Shown: positions 1 to 7,915 of the stretch, in pieces
Position numbering within the stretch: the stretch's first letter is position 1
Layout of the letters: each line of letters opens with the position of its first letter
NCBI GenBank assembly: GCA_944320775.1
Contig: CALUIV010000009.1
Span: 21,633 to 85,632 of the forward strand
Source of the DNA: an uncultured Paraprevotella sp.
GTDB lineage: Bacteria > Bacteroidota > Bacteroidia > Bacteroidales > Bacteroidaceae
Length of the DNA: 64,000 nucleotides
Direction of reading: 5' to 3'
Made by a program: the position numbers and the translations under genes
Notes under the pieces: model-generated
Told to the model about the DNA's origin: nothing
Seen by the model: the letters and a program-made list of their open reading frames with translations, nothing else
Database searches by the model: none

Positions 1-477
1 ATGCCTGGCTATGGTATGGCAGATGCCGCTACAACACTGGTTGGGCAGAGTATCGGTGCCCGACGTCGGCGTCTGACCCGTAGTTTTGCTCACATCACTG
101 TGTTCATGGGTATGTGCGTCATGGGGTTGATGGGAATCCTTATGTATTGGTTTGCACCGCAGATTATCGGTCTGATGACTCCGGTTGGAGAAATACGGGA
201 ACTGGGTGTGATGGTTTTGCGGATTGAGGCGTTTGCCGAACCAATGTTTGCAGCCTCGATTGTCGCATATGGTGTTTTTGTTGGAGCAGCAGATACGGTC
301 GTTCCTTGTCTGATGAATTTTTTTAGTATTTGGGCCGTACGTCTTTCATTGGCAGCTTTGCTTGCGCCGTCGTTAGGCTTGAAAGGAGTATGGATTGCTA
401 TGTGTGTTGAATTATGTTTCCGAGGAATGATTTTTCTGATCCGCCTGAAACGGGAAAAGTGGCTGAAAAAGGTGTGA
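1..477 (+). CDS. MATE family efflux transporter, C-terminal part (5' end outside window)
   Basis: C-terminal third of a multidrug/toxin extrusion (MATE, NorM/DinF type) inner-membrane antiporter, which exports cationic drugs or metabolites using a Na+ or H+ gradient. The 158 visible residues contain four hydrophobic segments and the family-typical stretch 'ATTLVGQSIGA' near the visible start, which marks the beginning of a transmembrane repeat. Family members are about 440-460 residues, so roughly 290 residues lie upstream of the window, and the Met at base 1 is most likely internal. It ends in a basic tail (REKWLKKV). A lipoprotein gene follows 40 bases later on the same strand, possibly in one transcript. 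The substrate cannot be read from this fragment. Confidence 0.9.
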   Translation: MPGYGMADAATTLVGQSIGARRRRLTRSFAHITVFMGMCVMGLMGILMYWFAPQIIGLMTPVGEIRELGVMVLRIEAFAEPMFAASIVAYGVFVGAADTVVPCLMNFFSIWAVRLSLAALLAPSLGLKGVWIAMCVELCFRGMIFLIRLKREKWLKKV

Positions 478-517
478 AGATATAGATGATGAATTGATTC
501 TTAATTAAATAAGAGAT

Positions 518-1177
518 ATGAATAAATGTATGATGGTTTTAACCTTATTGTTTACGATGACTGCATTGGTCGCGACAGGTTGTGGTACGGATGAAGAACT
601 TGTTATAAGAAATCCGGTTGTTGCTGTTCCCGATGCTGGAGAAGAGGACGGAAGCGAATCTTCTGGAGACGAACAGAAGGAAAACGAAGAACAGGAAAAT
701 TCCGGGACTGAGAACGATGAATCTTCGGCTGGCAACGATGAGTCTGGAGATAATAACAGCTCCGGGGATGAAAACAACAGCAATGAAAATAATGAAAGTA
801 ATAATGAAGAAATTATGAAAGATAGAAAGATTACGGTTCGAGTGGGCAATCATAGTTTTGCCGCTACCATTGAAGATCATGCTACGGGACGTGCGTTTCT
901 GGCCTTACTGCCCATGACGGTTACGATGAATGAACTTAATGGCAATGAAAAGTATTACTACCTGTCGGAAAATCTGCCAGTAGAAAGTATCCGGCCGGGA
1001 ATCATCCGTAATGGCGATCTGATGCTTTATGGGTCCAGTTGTGTCGTTCTTTTTTATGAAACATTCTCGTCGTCCTACAGTTACACCCGCATTGGAAAAA
1101 TAGACAATCCGTCTGGGTTGGCTGCTGCGCTTGGTACGGGAAATGTAACCTTGAAATTTGAAATCAATGAGAAATGA
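518..1177 (+). CDS. Acidic lipoprotein with cyclophilin-like domain
   Basis: Predicted lipoprotein of 219 residues. The signal peptide ends in the lipobox VATGC with the lipidated Cys at residue 22. Residues about 38-100 form a very acidic, Ser/Asn/Glu/Asp-rich low-complexity linker. Residues about 103-219 resemble the cyclophilin-like family (Pfam Cyclophil_like2 type): strand 'ITVRVGNHSFAATIEDHATG', then 'FLALLPMTVTMNELNGNEK' and a C-terminal 'LGTGNVTLKFEI'. That family has a cyclophilin fold without proven prolyl isomerase activity. The long charged tether suggests the globular domain is held away from the membrane, perhaps at the cell surface (inference). It sits between the MATE gene and the DUF3737 gene with short gaps (40 and 19 bases). 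The precise function is unknown. Confidence 0.8.
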   Translation: MNKCMMVLTLLFTMTALVATGCGTDEELVIRNPVVAVPDAGEEDGSESSGDEQKENEEQENSGTENDESSAGNDESGDNNSSGDENNSNENNESNNEEIMKDRKITVRVGNHSFAATIEDHATGRAFLALLPMTVTMNELNGNEKYYYLSENLPVESIRPGIIRNGDLMLYGSSCVVLFYETFSSSYSYTRIGKIDNPSGLAAALGTGNVTLKFEINEK

Positions 1178-1196
1178 CTGTTAAAACAATACGCAA

Positions 1197-2063
1197 ATGA
1201 AACTGATAAAAGATACTGAATTCGGAGGTGAACGTCCGTTGTTTGATACTCATGATCTCCGTTTGGAAAATGTGATTATTCGTGCTGGCGAATCGGCTGT
1301 CAAGGAGTGTAGTAATATAGAAGCGTTTCAGTGCCGTTTTGAAGGAAATTATCCTTTCTGGCATGTACATGGCTTTAAGATAGACCATTGTTATTTCGAT
1401 GTAGGTGGGCGTTCGGCGCTTTGGTATTCTGACCATCTGAAAATGACGGATACCCTTATTGATGCTCCCAAGATGTTTCGGGAAATGAACGAGATTGATC
1501 TGGAAAATGTGACGATGAATGATGCGGACGAGGTGTTCTGGCGGTGCAACGGAATACGTGCGAAAAACCTTGTCCTGCACGGAGGTACTTATCCGTTCAT
1601 GTTCAGCAAAGATATCTATATCGACGGATTGGAAAGCGACAGCAAGTATGTGTTCCAGTATGCGAAGAATGTTGAACTTCATCATGCCAGAATCACCACA
1701 AAGGATGCTTTCTGGGAAGTAGAACAAGTGACGGTTTATGATTCCGAACTTAATGGTGAGTATCTGGGCTGGCATTCCAAGAACCTGCGTCTGGTCAACT
1801 GTCATATTACCGGCGAACAGCCTTTGTGCTACGCTCAGAATCTCGTGCTTGAAAACTGTACTTTCGGACCGGACTGTGACCGTGCATTCGAATACAGTAC
1901 GTTGCATGCCGATATCCGTGGTGTCATCACCAATGTGAAGAATCCTATGTCCGGACAGATCGTTGCCGATGAATATGGTTCAATCACCATTGATGAGCAC
2001 ATCAAGGCACCGGCCGACTGTCAGATCAGACTGAGAGATGAACGGACTTGTTTTACGGACTAA
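1197..2063 (+). CDS. DUF3737 family protein (right-handed beta-helix-like)
   Basis: Protein of 288 residues belonging, as I recognise it, to DUF3737, a family common in Firmicutes and Bacteroidales. It begins 'MKLIKDTEFGGERPLF', characteristic of the family, and consists of repeated short units of about 20 residues ending in small/aromatic residues ('CRFEGNYPFWHVHGFKIDHC', 'YFDVGGRSALWYSDHL'), the pattern expected for a right-handed parallel beta-helix. It has no signal peptide, so it is probably cytoplasmic. The gene ends 13 bases before the MalY-type aminotransferase gene on the same strand, implying co-transcription. DUF3737, MalY and MATE genes often co-occur in gut anaerobes (my recollection). 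The biochemical role is not established. Confidence 0.85.
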   Translation: MKLIKDTEFGGERPLFDTHDLRLENVIIRAGESAVKECSNIEAFQCRFEGNYPFWHVHGFKIDHCYFDVGGRSALWYSDHLKMTDTLIDAPKMFREMNEIDLENVTMNDADEVFWRCNGIRAKNLVLHGGTYPFMFSKDIYIDGLESDSKYVFQYAKNVELHHARITTKDAFWEVEQVTVYDSELNGEYLGWHSKNLRLVNCHITGEQPLCYAQNLVLENCTFGPDCDRAFEYSTLHADIRGVITNVKNPMSGQIVADEYGSITIDEHIKAPADCQIRLRDERTCFTD

Positions 2064-2076
2064 AAAATGACTGACA

Positions 2077-3249
2077 ATGAAATATGATTTTGACGAAATC
2101 ATTCCCCGACGCGGGACTAATTCCTATAAATGGGACAGTATGCCGGCGGACAGGGATGTGCTCCCTCTATGGGTGGCAGATATGGATTTCCGTACGGCGC
2201 CGGCCATCACGGAGGCATTGGCCAGACGAGTAGGGCACGGCATCTTCGGGTATGTGCGTGTACCCGACGAATATTATACGGCCGTAATCCGATGGTTCGA
2301 ACGGCGGCACAACTGGTTGCTGGACCAATCGTGGTTTATTTATACGTCGGGAGTGGTTCCGGCTATTTCGGTGGTGATTAAAGCGCTGACGCAACCCGGT
2401 GACGGGGTCGTGTTGCAGACACCGGTGTATAATTGCTTCTTTTCGTCCGTTCGGAACAACGGTTGCCGGATAGTCACGAATCCGCTTAAATATGAGCACC
2501 AGACTTATCGGATTGATTTTGAGGATTTGGAACGGAAGACGGCAGATCCGGGTGTCAAATTGATGCTACTCTGTAACCCGCATAATCCGGCAGGACGGGT
2601 CTGGACGCGCGAAGAGTTATGCCGAATCGGAGAAATCTGTCTGAAGAACGGAGTGACAGTCGTTGCCGATGAGATTCATTGCGAACTGGTTTTTCCGGGA
2701 CATACATATACGCCTTTTGCTTCGATCAGCGACCGCCATCTGCAGCATTCCGTGACTTGTCTGTCGCCGAGCAAATCGTTCAATATAGCCGGACTTCAGA
2801 TTGCCAATATTATTGCCTGGGACCGGGAAGTGCGGCATCGGATAGATCGTGCCATCAATATCAACGAAGTGTGCGATGTGAATCCATTCGGTATAGAGGC
2901 GACTGTTGCAGCCTATAATGAGGGTGAGGAATGGCTCTTGCAGCTGCTGGACTATCTGAAGGCAAATTATGATTTTCTCTGTGATTTTTTTCACAACCAT
3001 CTGCCGCAGATTCCGGTGACGGAACTGGAGGGCACCTATCTGGTCTGGACGGACTGCAGGGCGCTGTCTGTTCCGTCTGGAGAGTTGCAGGAAAGTTTGC
3101 TTCGGGAGACAGGTCTGTGGCTCAACAGCGGAACGATGTACGGAACGGAAGGAGAGGGGTTCTTGCGTTGGAACATTGCCTGTCCGCGTAAGGTACTGGA
3201 AGATGCGTTGACCCGTTTCTTGCATTTTGTAGCGGACAGACGGCATTAA
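2077..3249 (+). CDS. MalY/PatB family PLP-dependent C-S lyase (cystathionine beta-lyase type)
   Basis: Fold-type I pyridoxal-phosphate enzyme of 390 residues, in the MalY/PatB subgroup, which cleaves C-S bonds of cystathionine and related cysteine conjugates to thiol, pyruvate and ammonia. Landmarks: the subgroup N-terminus 'YDFDEIIPRRGTNSYKWD', 'LPLWVADMDF' (27-38), the cofactor Asp199 in VVADEIHCELV, the Schiff-base Lys233 in 'SPSKSFNIAGL', and a C-terminal Arg in 'FLRWNIACPR' for substrate carboxylate binding. Length matches the family. It is cytoplasmic and last in the short plus-strand group with DUF3737. It could take part in methionine metabolism or in breakdown of S-conjugates; these cannot be told apart from sequence. 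Confidence 0.9.
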   Translation: MKYDFDEIIPRRGTNSYKWDSMPADRDVLPLWVADMDFRTAPAITEALARRVGHGIFGYVRVPDEYYTAVIRWFERRHNWLLDQSWFIYTSGVVPAISVVIKALTQPGDGVVLQTPVYNCFFSSVRNNGCRIVTNPLKYEHQTYRIDFEDLERKTADPGVKLMLLCNPHNPAGRVWTREELCRIGEICLKNGVTVVADEIHCELVFPGHTYTPFASISDRHLQHSVTCLSPSKSFNIAGLQIANIIAWDREVRHRIDRAININEVCDVNPFGIEATVAAYNEGEEWLLQLLDYLKANYDFLCDFFHNHLPQIPVTELEGTYLVWTDCRALSVPSGELQESLLRETGLWLNSGTMYGTEGEGFLRWNIACPRKVLEDALTRFLHFVADRRH

Positions 3250-3352
3250 AATTTCTCTGGATAAATCAGGCATAAAATGGTTAATCAGATGGTTCGTATT
3301 CTTTTGTCTGTCATGAAAAATATGCTTATTTTCTGATTTTGTTTTCTAAAAA

Positions 3353-3384
3353 TTGGGTATTTTTCCCGCTTGCCCTTATCTTTG
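3353..3384 (+). promoter_or_regulatory. Bacteroidetes-type promoter for nadC
   Basis: A -7 box TATCTTTG (3377-3384, consensus TAnnTTTG) is preceded by TTGG (3353-3356, near TTTG) with a 20-base spacer. The predicted start of transcription lies about 35 bases before the nadC ATG. Confidence 0.7.
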
Positions 3385-3425
3385 CATAAAATTAGTGAAG
3401 AGAACCAATTAAATTAACATAGAAT

Positions 3426-4274
3426 ATGCTAACAGTAGACGAATTGAACGACAGATTGATCGATCTGGCTTTTGCTGAGGATATAGGCGACGGCGATCAT
3501 ACGACTTTGTGTTGCATTCCCGAAGATGCGATGGGCAAATCCAAACTTCTGATCAAGGAAGAAGGTATTTTGGCCGGTATTGAAGTGGCTAAACAAGTGT
3601 TCCATCGTTTTGATCCGACGATGCAGGTCGAGGTGTTTATTGAAGACGGAGCACACGTGAAGCCGGGTGATGTGGCTATGGTGGTGAGCGGCAAGGTACA
3701 GAGCCTGTTGCAAACAGAGCGTCTGATGCTGAATATCATGCAGCGTATGAGCGGTATTGCTACGATGACTGGAAAATATGTGGAGAAACTGAAGGGAACG
3801 AAGACTCGCGTGCTGGATACCCGTAAGACGACTCCGGGAATGCGTATGCTTGAGAAGCAGGCGGTGAAGATCGGTGGTGGTGTGAACCATCGTATCGGTC
3901 TTTTCGATATGATTTTGCTTAAAGATAATCACGTGGATTTTGCAGGTGGTATCGCCAATGCAATTAATCGCTGTCACGAATATCTCAAGGCAAAGGGAAA
4001 AGACTTGAAAATTGAAATTGAGGTACGTAACTTTGATGAGTTGCAACAGGTACTTGATTTGGGTGGTGTAGACCGCATTATGCTCGATAATTTTACTCCG
4101 GCCGATACGAAAAAGGCTGTGGAAATGGTCGGTGGTCGTTTTGAAATAGAATCAAGTGGAGGTATTACGTTCGACACATTGCGCGACTATGCGGAATGTG
4201 GCGTTGATTATATTTCGGTCGGTGCTTTGACGCATTCGGTCAAAGGGCTCGACATGAGTTTTAAGGCTTGCTAA
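3426..4274 (+). CDS. nadC: Nicotinate-nucleotide diphosphorylase (carboxylating), quinolinate phosphoribosyltransferase
   Basis: NadC, 282 residues, converts quinolinate and PRPP to nicotinate mononucleotide, CO2 and pyrophosphate in de novo NAD synthesis. The N-terminal domain contains the 'EDIGDGDHTT' signature (18-27). The alpha/beta barrel carries the substrate-binding motifs DTRKTTPGMR (131-140), HRIGL (155-159) and KDNH (166-169), and the C-terminal 'IESSGGI' phosphate loop. Full length for the family and cytoplasmic. It has its own promoter upstream and a hairpin terminator downstream, so it appears monocistronic. nadA and nadB are not in this window. Confidence 0.96.
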   Translation: MLTVDELNDRLIDLAFAEDIGDGDHTTLCCIPEDAMGKSKLLIKEEGILAGIEVAKQVFHRFDPTMQVEVFIEDGAHVKPGDVAMVVSGKVQSLLQTERLMLNIMQRMSGIATMTGKYVEKLKGTKTRVLDTRKTTPGMRMLEKQAVKIGGGVNHRIGLFDMILLKDNHVDFAGGIANAINRCHEYLKAKGKDLKIEIEVRNFDELQQVLDLGGVDRIMLDNFTPADTKKAVEMVGGRFEIESSGGITFDTLRDYAECGVDYISVGALTHSVKGLDMSFKAC

Positions 4275-4312
4275 CCGGAATTTATCCGGAGGCAGTGTCT
4301 GGGGTTGAAAAT

Positions 4313-4353
4313 AGCCGCCGGTCGTTTCCAGAAGTGAAATGAGCGGCGGTTTC
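4313..4353 (+). terminator. Terminator after nadC
   Basis: GC-rich stem CCGCCG (4315-4320) pairs with CGGCGG (4344-4349), extended by flanking A/G with T pairs and followed by a short T-rich stretch (TTTCTTG). Confidence 0.55.
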
Positions 4354-4377
4354 TTGTAATATAGTGGATATAGGTTT

Positions 4378-6108
4378 ATGAATCAGAAAAAAATAATGGG
4401 AATTGTGGCACTAATGCTTTTTCCGCTTTCTGGAAGTCTGTATGGACAGGAAGCAGGTGGAACAAAGGATTCTGTGGCACAGATTGGAACAATTAAATTG
4501 TGTTATGTGTCGCCGATAGATTTTCCCATTTCTCTGGCCGGTAATTTTGGAGAGCCGCGGCCAAATCATTTTCATTGTGGTATTGATGTGCGCACGCAGG
4601 GTGTGATTGGTAAGAAAATCTTTTCCGTGGCCGATGGATATGTTTCGCGGCTGACGGTTGGGATGAATGGATTCGGCAATGCCGTTTATGTGACGCATCC
4701 CGATGGGATTACATCGGTCTATGCGCATTTGGACCGTTTCATGCCGAAAATGGCCGAACGTGTGCTGCGCAAGCAGTATGAAATGGAAAGCGAAGTGGTC
4801 GACTTACGGTTGTCGCCTGAGGATTTTCCAGTGAAGGCCGGTGAACAGATTGCTTTCAGTGGCAATACGGGAGCTTCGATGGGGCCTCATCTGCATCTGG
4901 AATTCCAGCGTACGTCTGATGGTGGGTTGGTGAATCCGTTGCCTTATTTCCAACATTTGATCCGCGATACGATGCGTCCGAAGGTGCATCAGCTTCGGCT
5001 TTATGCCAAGCCGGGTGAGGGCGTTTTGCTTGGAACCGGTGGAGCAGTATCTTTTGTTCCCGGGGCAAATCAAAAGGTCTATGAGGCCTGGGGACGGATC
5101 GGTGTGGCTTATTGGGCGGATGATTATATGAACGGAACAGCCAATAAATTTGGAATTTACAGTGTGCGGTTGTTTGTGGACGGCCGTGAGGTGTTCCGGT
5201 CGTGTATGGATTCGTATATGCCGGCTGATAATCGGAAAGTGAATTCCTGGGGAGATTACGGAGTGTTTATGAAGCAAAAGCGCTGGTTCCTGAAATCATT
5301 TGCTGAGCCGGGTAATGATTTGTCGTTATTGCATTATGGTCCGGAACGGGGCTGGGTGGACATCTGCGAAGCACGCGATTATCAGTTCCGTTATGAATTC
5401 CGCGACCAGTATGGGAATTGGACTACGTGTGAATTTCGGGTACGTGGTGTCCCTTCGGACGAACAATTGGCAAAAGAAACACAACGTTTGCGGGAACAAC
5501 GGATGAGTAAGAATTATATGCGTTGGAACGAATCTGGTGTTGTGCAGTTCCCCGGGATGGAACTGCGTATTCCGGCGGGAGCACTTTTTCGTGACGTAGA
5601 ATTACATCCTCAGATTAAAATTGAGGAAGACGGTTGTTCCAATGTCTATACGCTACATGATGAGCCAGAGCCGTTATTGGTCAATGCGACATTGATGCTG
5701 GCACCTAGAAAACCGGTTGATGATCCGGAGAGATGGTATATTGAGAGCAGTAAAGGCTATATAGGTGGAAATTGGCAGGATGGATGGCTTGTGGCCTCCG
5801 TACGTTATCTGGATGAGAGTTATGCTCTGGCACGGGATACGATTCAACCGATGATAACCCCTTTGGCTACAGGAAAATGGAGTTCGAACAAATTGTTGCG
5901 TGTCCGGGTGCAGGATAAGGATTCCGGCGTGCGTACATTCAAAGCTTATCTCGATGGTCAATTCGTACTTTTTACTGGAGGAGCTGTTAAAACATGTGAT
6001 TTGCGTAAGACACCTGTATCTCGTGAGAACAAACGCAGATTGTTGGAATTGATAGCAACAGACCGTTGTGGGAACGAGCGGCGGGACAGTTGTTATTTCG
6101 TCTATTAA
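4378..6108 (+). CDS. Secreted M23 family metallopeptidase
   Basis: Extracytoplasmic protein of 576 residues with a Sec signal peptide (about 1-23, ending in SLYG-Q). The peptidase M23 (LytM/lysostaphin) domain at about 50-180 has the zinc motifs HxxxD (His66, Asp70 in HFHCGID) and HLH (His171, His173), plus His117 in 'YAHL'. All expected catalytic residues are present, so it should be an active peptidoglycan endopeptidase rather than an EnvC-like activator. Residues about 190-576 form a long beta-rich C-terminal region, common in Bacteroidetes M23 proteins, of unknown role. A gap of only 34 bases separates it from the C69 dipeptidase gene, suggesting one transcript. It probably acts on cell-wall crosslinks in the periplasm. 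Confidence 0.9.
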   Translation: MNQKKIMGIVALMLFPLSGSLYGQEAGGTKDSVAQIGTIKLCYVSPIDFPISLAGNFGEPRPNHFHCGIDVRTQGVIGKKIFSVADGYVSRLTVGMNGFGNAVYVTHPDGITSVYAHLDRFMPKMAERVLRKQYEMESEVVDLRLSPEDFPVKAGEQIAFSGNTGASMGPHLHLEFQRTSDGGLVNPLPYFQHLIRDTMRPKVHQLRLYAKPGEGVLLGTGGAVSFVPGANQKVYEAWGRIGVAYWADDYMNGTANKFGIYSVRLFVDGREVFRSCMDSYMPADNRKVNSWGDYGVFMKQKRWFLKSFAEPGNDLSLLHYGPERGWVDICEARDYQFRYEFRDQYGNWTTCEFRVRGVPSDEQLAKETQRLREQRMSKNYMRWNESGVVQFPGMELRIPAGALFRDVELHPQIKIEEDGCSNVYTLHDEPEPLLVNATLMLAPRKPVDDPERWYIESSKGYIGGNWQDGWLVASVRYLDESYALARDTIQPMITPLATGKWSSNKLLRVRVQDKDSGVRTFKAYLDGQFVLFTGGAVKTCDLRKTPVSRENKRRLLELIATDRCGNERRDSCYFVY

Positions 6109-6142
6109 GTGAAGTTATATATAAAAAAGAAAAACAAGGAAT

Positions 6143-7798
6143 ATGAAACAGAAAGTATTATTGTTGGTAAGTATGTTGTTTGCTGTTCAGTCCGCAATGT
6201 GGGCTTGTACGAATCTTATAGTTGGAAAGAAAGCTTCTACCGACGGTTCTGTCATCGTGTCGTATAGTGCGGACAGTTTCGGGTCGTTTGGCTTTATGTG
6301 CCGTTATCCGGCAGGAAAGCATCCGAAAGGAACGATGCGTCCAGTGTATGATTGGGAATCAAATAAATATCTGGGTGAGATAGAAGAAGCGGCCGAGACT
6401 TATTCTGTATTAGGCAATATGAACGAACATCAGTTGACGATAACGGAAACTACATTCGGCGGTCGTCCGGAATTGGTCGATACAACGGGGTTGTTGGATT
6501 ATGGCAGTCTGATTTACATCACGTTACAACGGGCACGTACTGCTCGGGAGGCTATTGATGTCATGACCGGATTGATTGACCGTTATGGTTATAATAGTAG
6601 TGGTGAGAGTATAACACTTGCTGATCCTAATGAAGCTTGGATTATGGAGCTGATTGGAAAAGGACCTGGACGCAAAGGTGCAGTCTGGGTTGCAGTTCGT
6701 GTTCCGGATGATTGTATTTCTGCACATGCTAATCACAGCCGTATACACCAGTTTCCGTTAAAGGACAAAAAGAACTGCGTTTATTCCAAAGATGTGATCC
6801 GCTTTGCTCGCGAACAGGGATATTTTGACGGAAAAGATTCAGAATTTTCTTTTAGTAAAGCATATGCTCCGGCAAATTTTTCTGCCCTCAGATTTTGTGA
6901 AGCCCGGGTTTGGAGTTTCTTCAACCGATATGCCGATGGTATGGCTGCATATTTAGATTACGCTATGGGTGATGCCACAAAGCAACCTATGCCACTTTTT
7001 GTTAAACCCAAGCAGAAAGTTTCTGTTCAAAATATTAAGGACATGATGCGCGATCATTACGAAGGAACTCCTATGGCTATGGATCAGGATATTTCGGCCG
7101 GCCCGTATGAGGCGCCGCACCGTCCAACACCGCTTACATGGAAAGTAGACGGAAAAACGTATTTTAATGAGCGCCCTATTGGCACACAGCAGTCTGCATT
7201 TGTTTTGGTGACTCAAATGAGAAACTGGTTGCCGGATTATGTTGGTGGTGTACAGTGGTTTGGATGTGATGATGCAGGGATGATTGCCTTAACACCGGTT
7301 TATTGCGGAAATATGGATGTGCCGGAATGTTATGATATCAAACAAGGAGATATCTTTACGTTCTCTTTTAAAAGTGCATTTTGGATGTGTAATTGGGTAA
7401 GTAATATGGTTTATCCACGCTATAAGGATTTGATAGGCGAATTACAGATGGTGCGTGACCGATTGGAGCAGGATTATAATAACCAACAGGCAGAAATCGA
7501 AAAACAGGCCTTGGATCTTGCTGGAGATGATGGAAGCCAATTAGAGCAGGCACGGGCTTTCCTGACGAAATACAGTAATGGTGCCGGACAGAAAATGATG
7601 GACAGCTGGATGAGTTTGGGCCAACGACTGATTGTGCGTTATAATGATGGACTGATATTGAAGGAACAGGATGGACAATATGTTCGCGGTGAGGGCGGTG
7701 GACCCGTTTCGCCTGAAAGAAAGGGATATCCGGAACGTTTCCGTAAGCAGATTGTCAAAGAGACGGGAGACCGTTATCTGGTTCCTGCAGAGAAATGA
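6143..7798 (+). CDS. C69 family dipeptidase (PepD type, secreted)
   Basis: Peptidase family C69 (dipeptidase A/U34) N-terminal nucleophile hydrolase of 551 residues. The signal peptide ends at MWA-Cys22; cleavage exposes Cys22 as the N-terminal catalytic nucleophile in 'CTNLIVGKKASTDGSV', the hallmark of the family. Further family motifs include 'NEAWIMELIGKGPGRKGAVW' and 'ISAHANHSRI'. It should hydrolyse dipeptides in the periplasm. Length fits secreted Bacteroidales members. It directly follows the M23 peptidase gene (34 bases), consistent with joint handling of cell-wall or dietary peptides. The exact dipeptide preference is not visible. Confidence 0.92.
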   Translation: MKQKVLLLVSMLFAVQSAMWACTNLIVGKKASTDGSVIVSYSADSFGSFGFMCRYPAGKHPKGTMRPVYDWESNKYLGEIEEAAETYSVLGNMNEHQLTITETTFGGRPELVDTTGLLDYGSLIYITLQRARTAREAIDVMTGLIDRYGYNSSGESITLADPNEAWIMELIGKGPGRKGAVWVAVRVPDDCISAHANHSRIHQFPLKDKKNCVYSKDVIRFAREQGYFDGKDSEFSFSKAYAPANFSALRFCEARVWSFFNRYADGMAAYLDYAMGDATKQPMPLFVKPKQKVSVQNIKDMMRDHYEGTPMAMDQDISAGPYEAPHRPTPLTWKVDGKTYFNERPIGTQQSAFVLVTQMRNWLPDYVGGVQWFGCDDAGMIALTPVYCGNMDVPECYDIKQGDIFTFSFKSAFWMCNWVSNMVYPRYKDLIGELQMVRDRLEQDYNNQQAEIEKQALDLAGDDGSQLEQARAFLTKYSNGAGQKMMDSWMSLGQRLIVRYNDGLILKEQDGQYVRGEGGGPVSPERKGYPERFRKQIVKETGDRYLVPAEK

Positions 7799-7825
7799 CG
7801 GTTTTGAAATTTTGACCGTTTAATG

Positions 7826-7857
7826 TTAGGATATTCAGACATATTTTCTTATTTTTG
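7826..7857 (+). promoter_or_regulatory. Putative promoter for phospho-sugar mutase gene
   Basis: A -7 box TATTTTTG (7850-7857) is preceded by TTAG (7826-7829) at a 20-base spacer. The upstream box is a weak match to TTTG. It lies about 60 bases before the ATG. Confidence 0.45.
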
Positions 7858-7915
7858 CTTTGGTGAAACTAAATTCAGACAAAAATTAGTATAAACACAA
7901 TAAAGAATAAACATA

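Noticed and set aside
650-820. Low-complexity stretch as a DNA repeat or CRISPR-like array
   Set aside because: It is coding DNA for an acidic linker with irregular units and no fixed repeat-spacer pattern; no CRISPR array was seen anywhere.
505-849. Serine-rich 114-codon minus-strand frame
   Set aside because: Antisense of the acidic GAA/GAT-rich linker of the lipoprotein gene, which automatically reads as Ser/Phe-rich.
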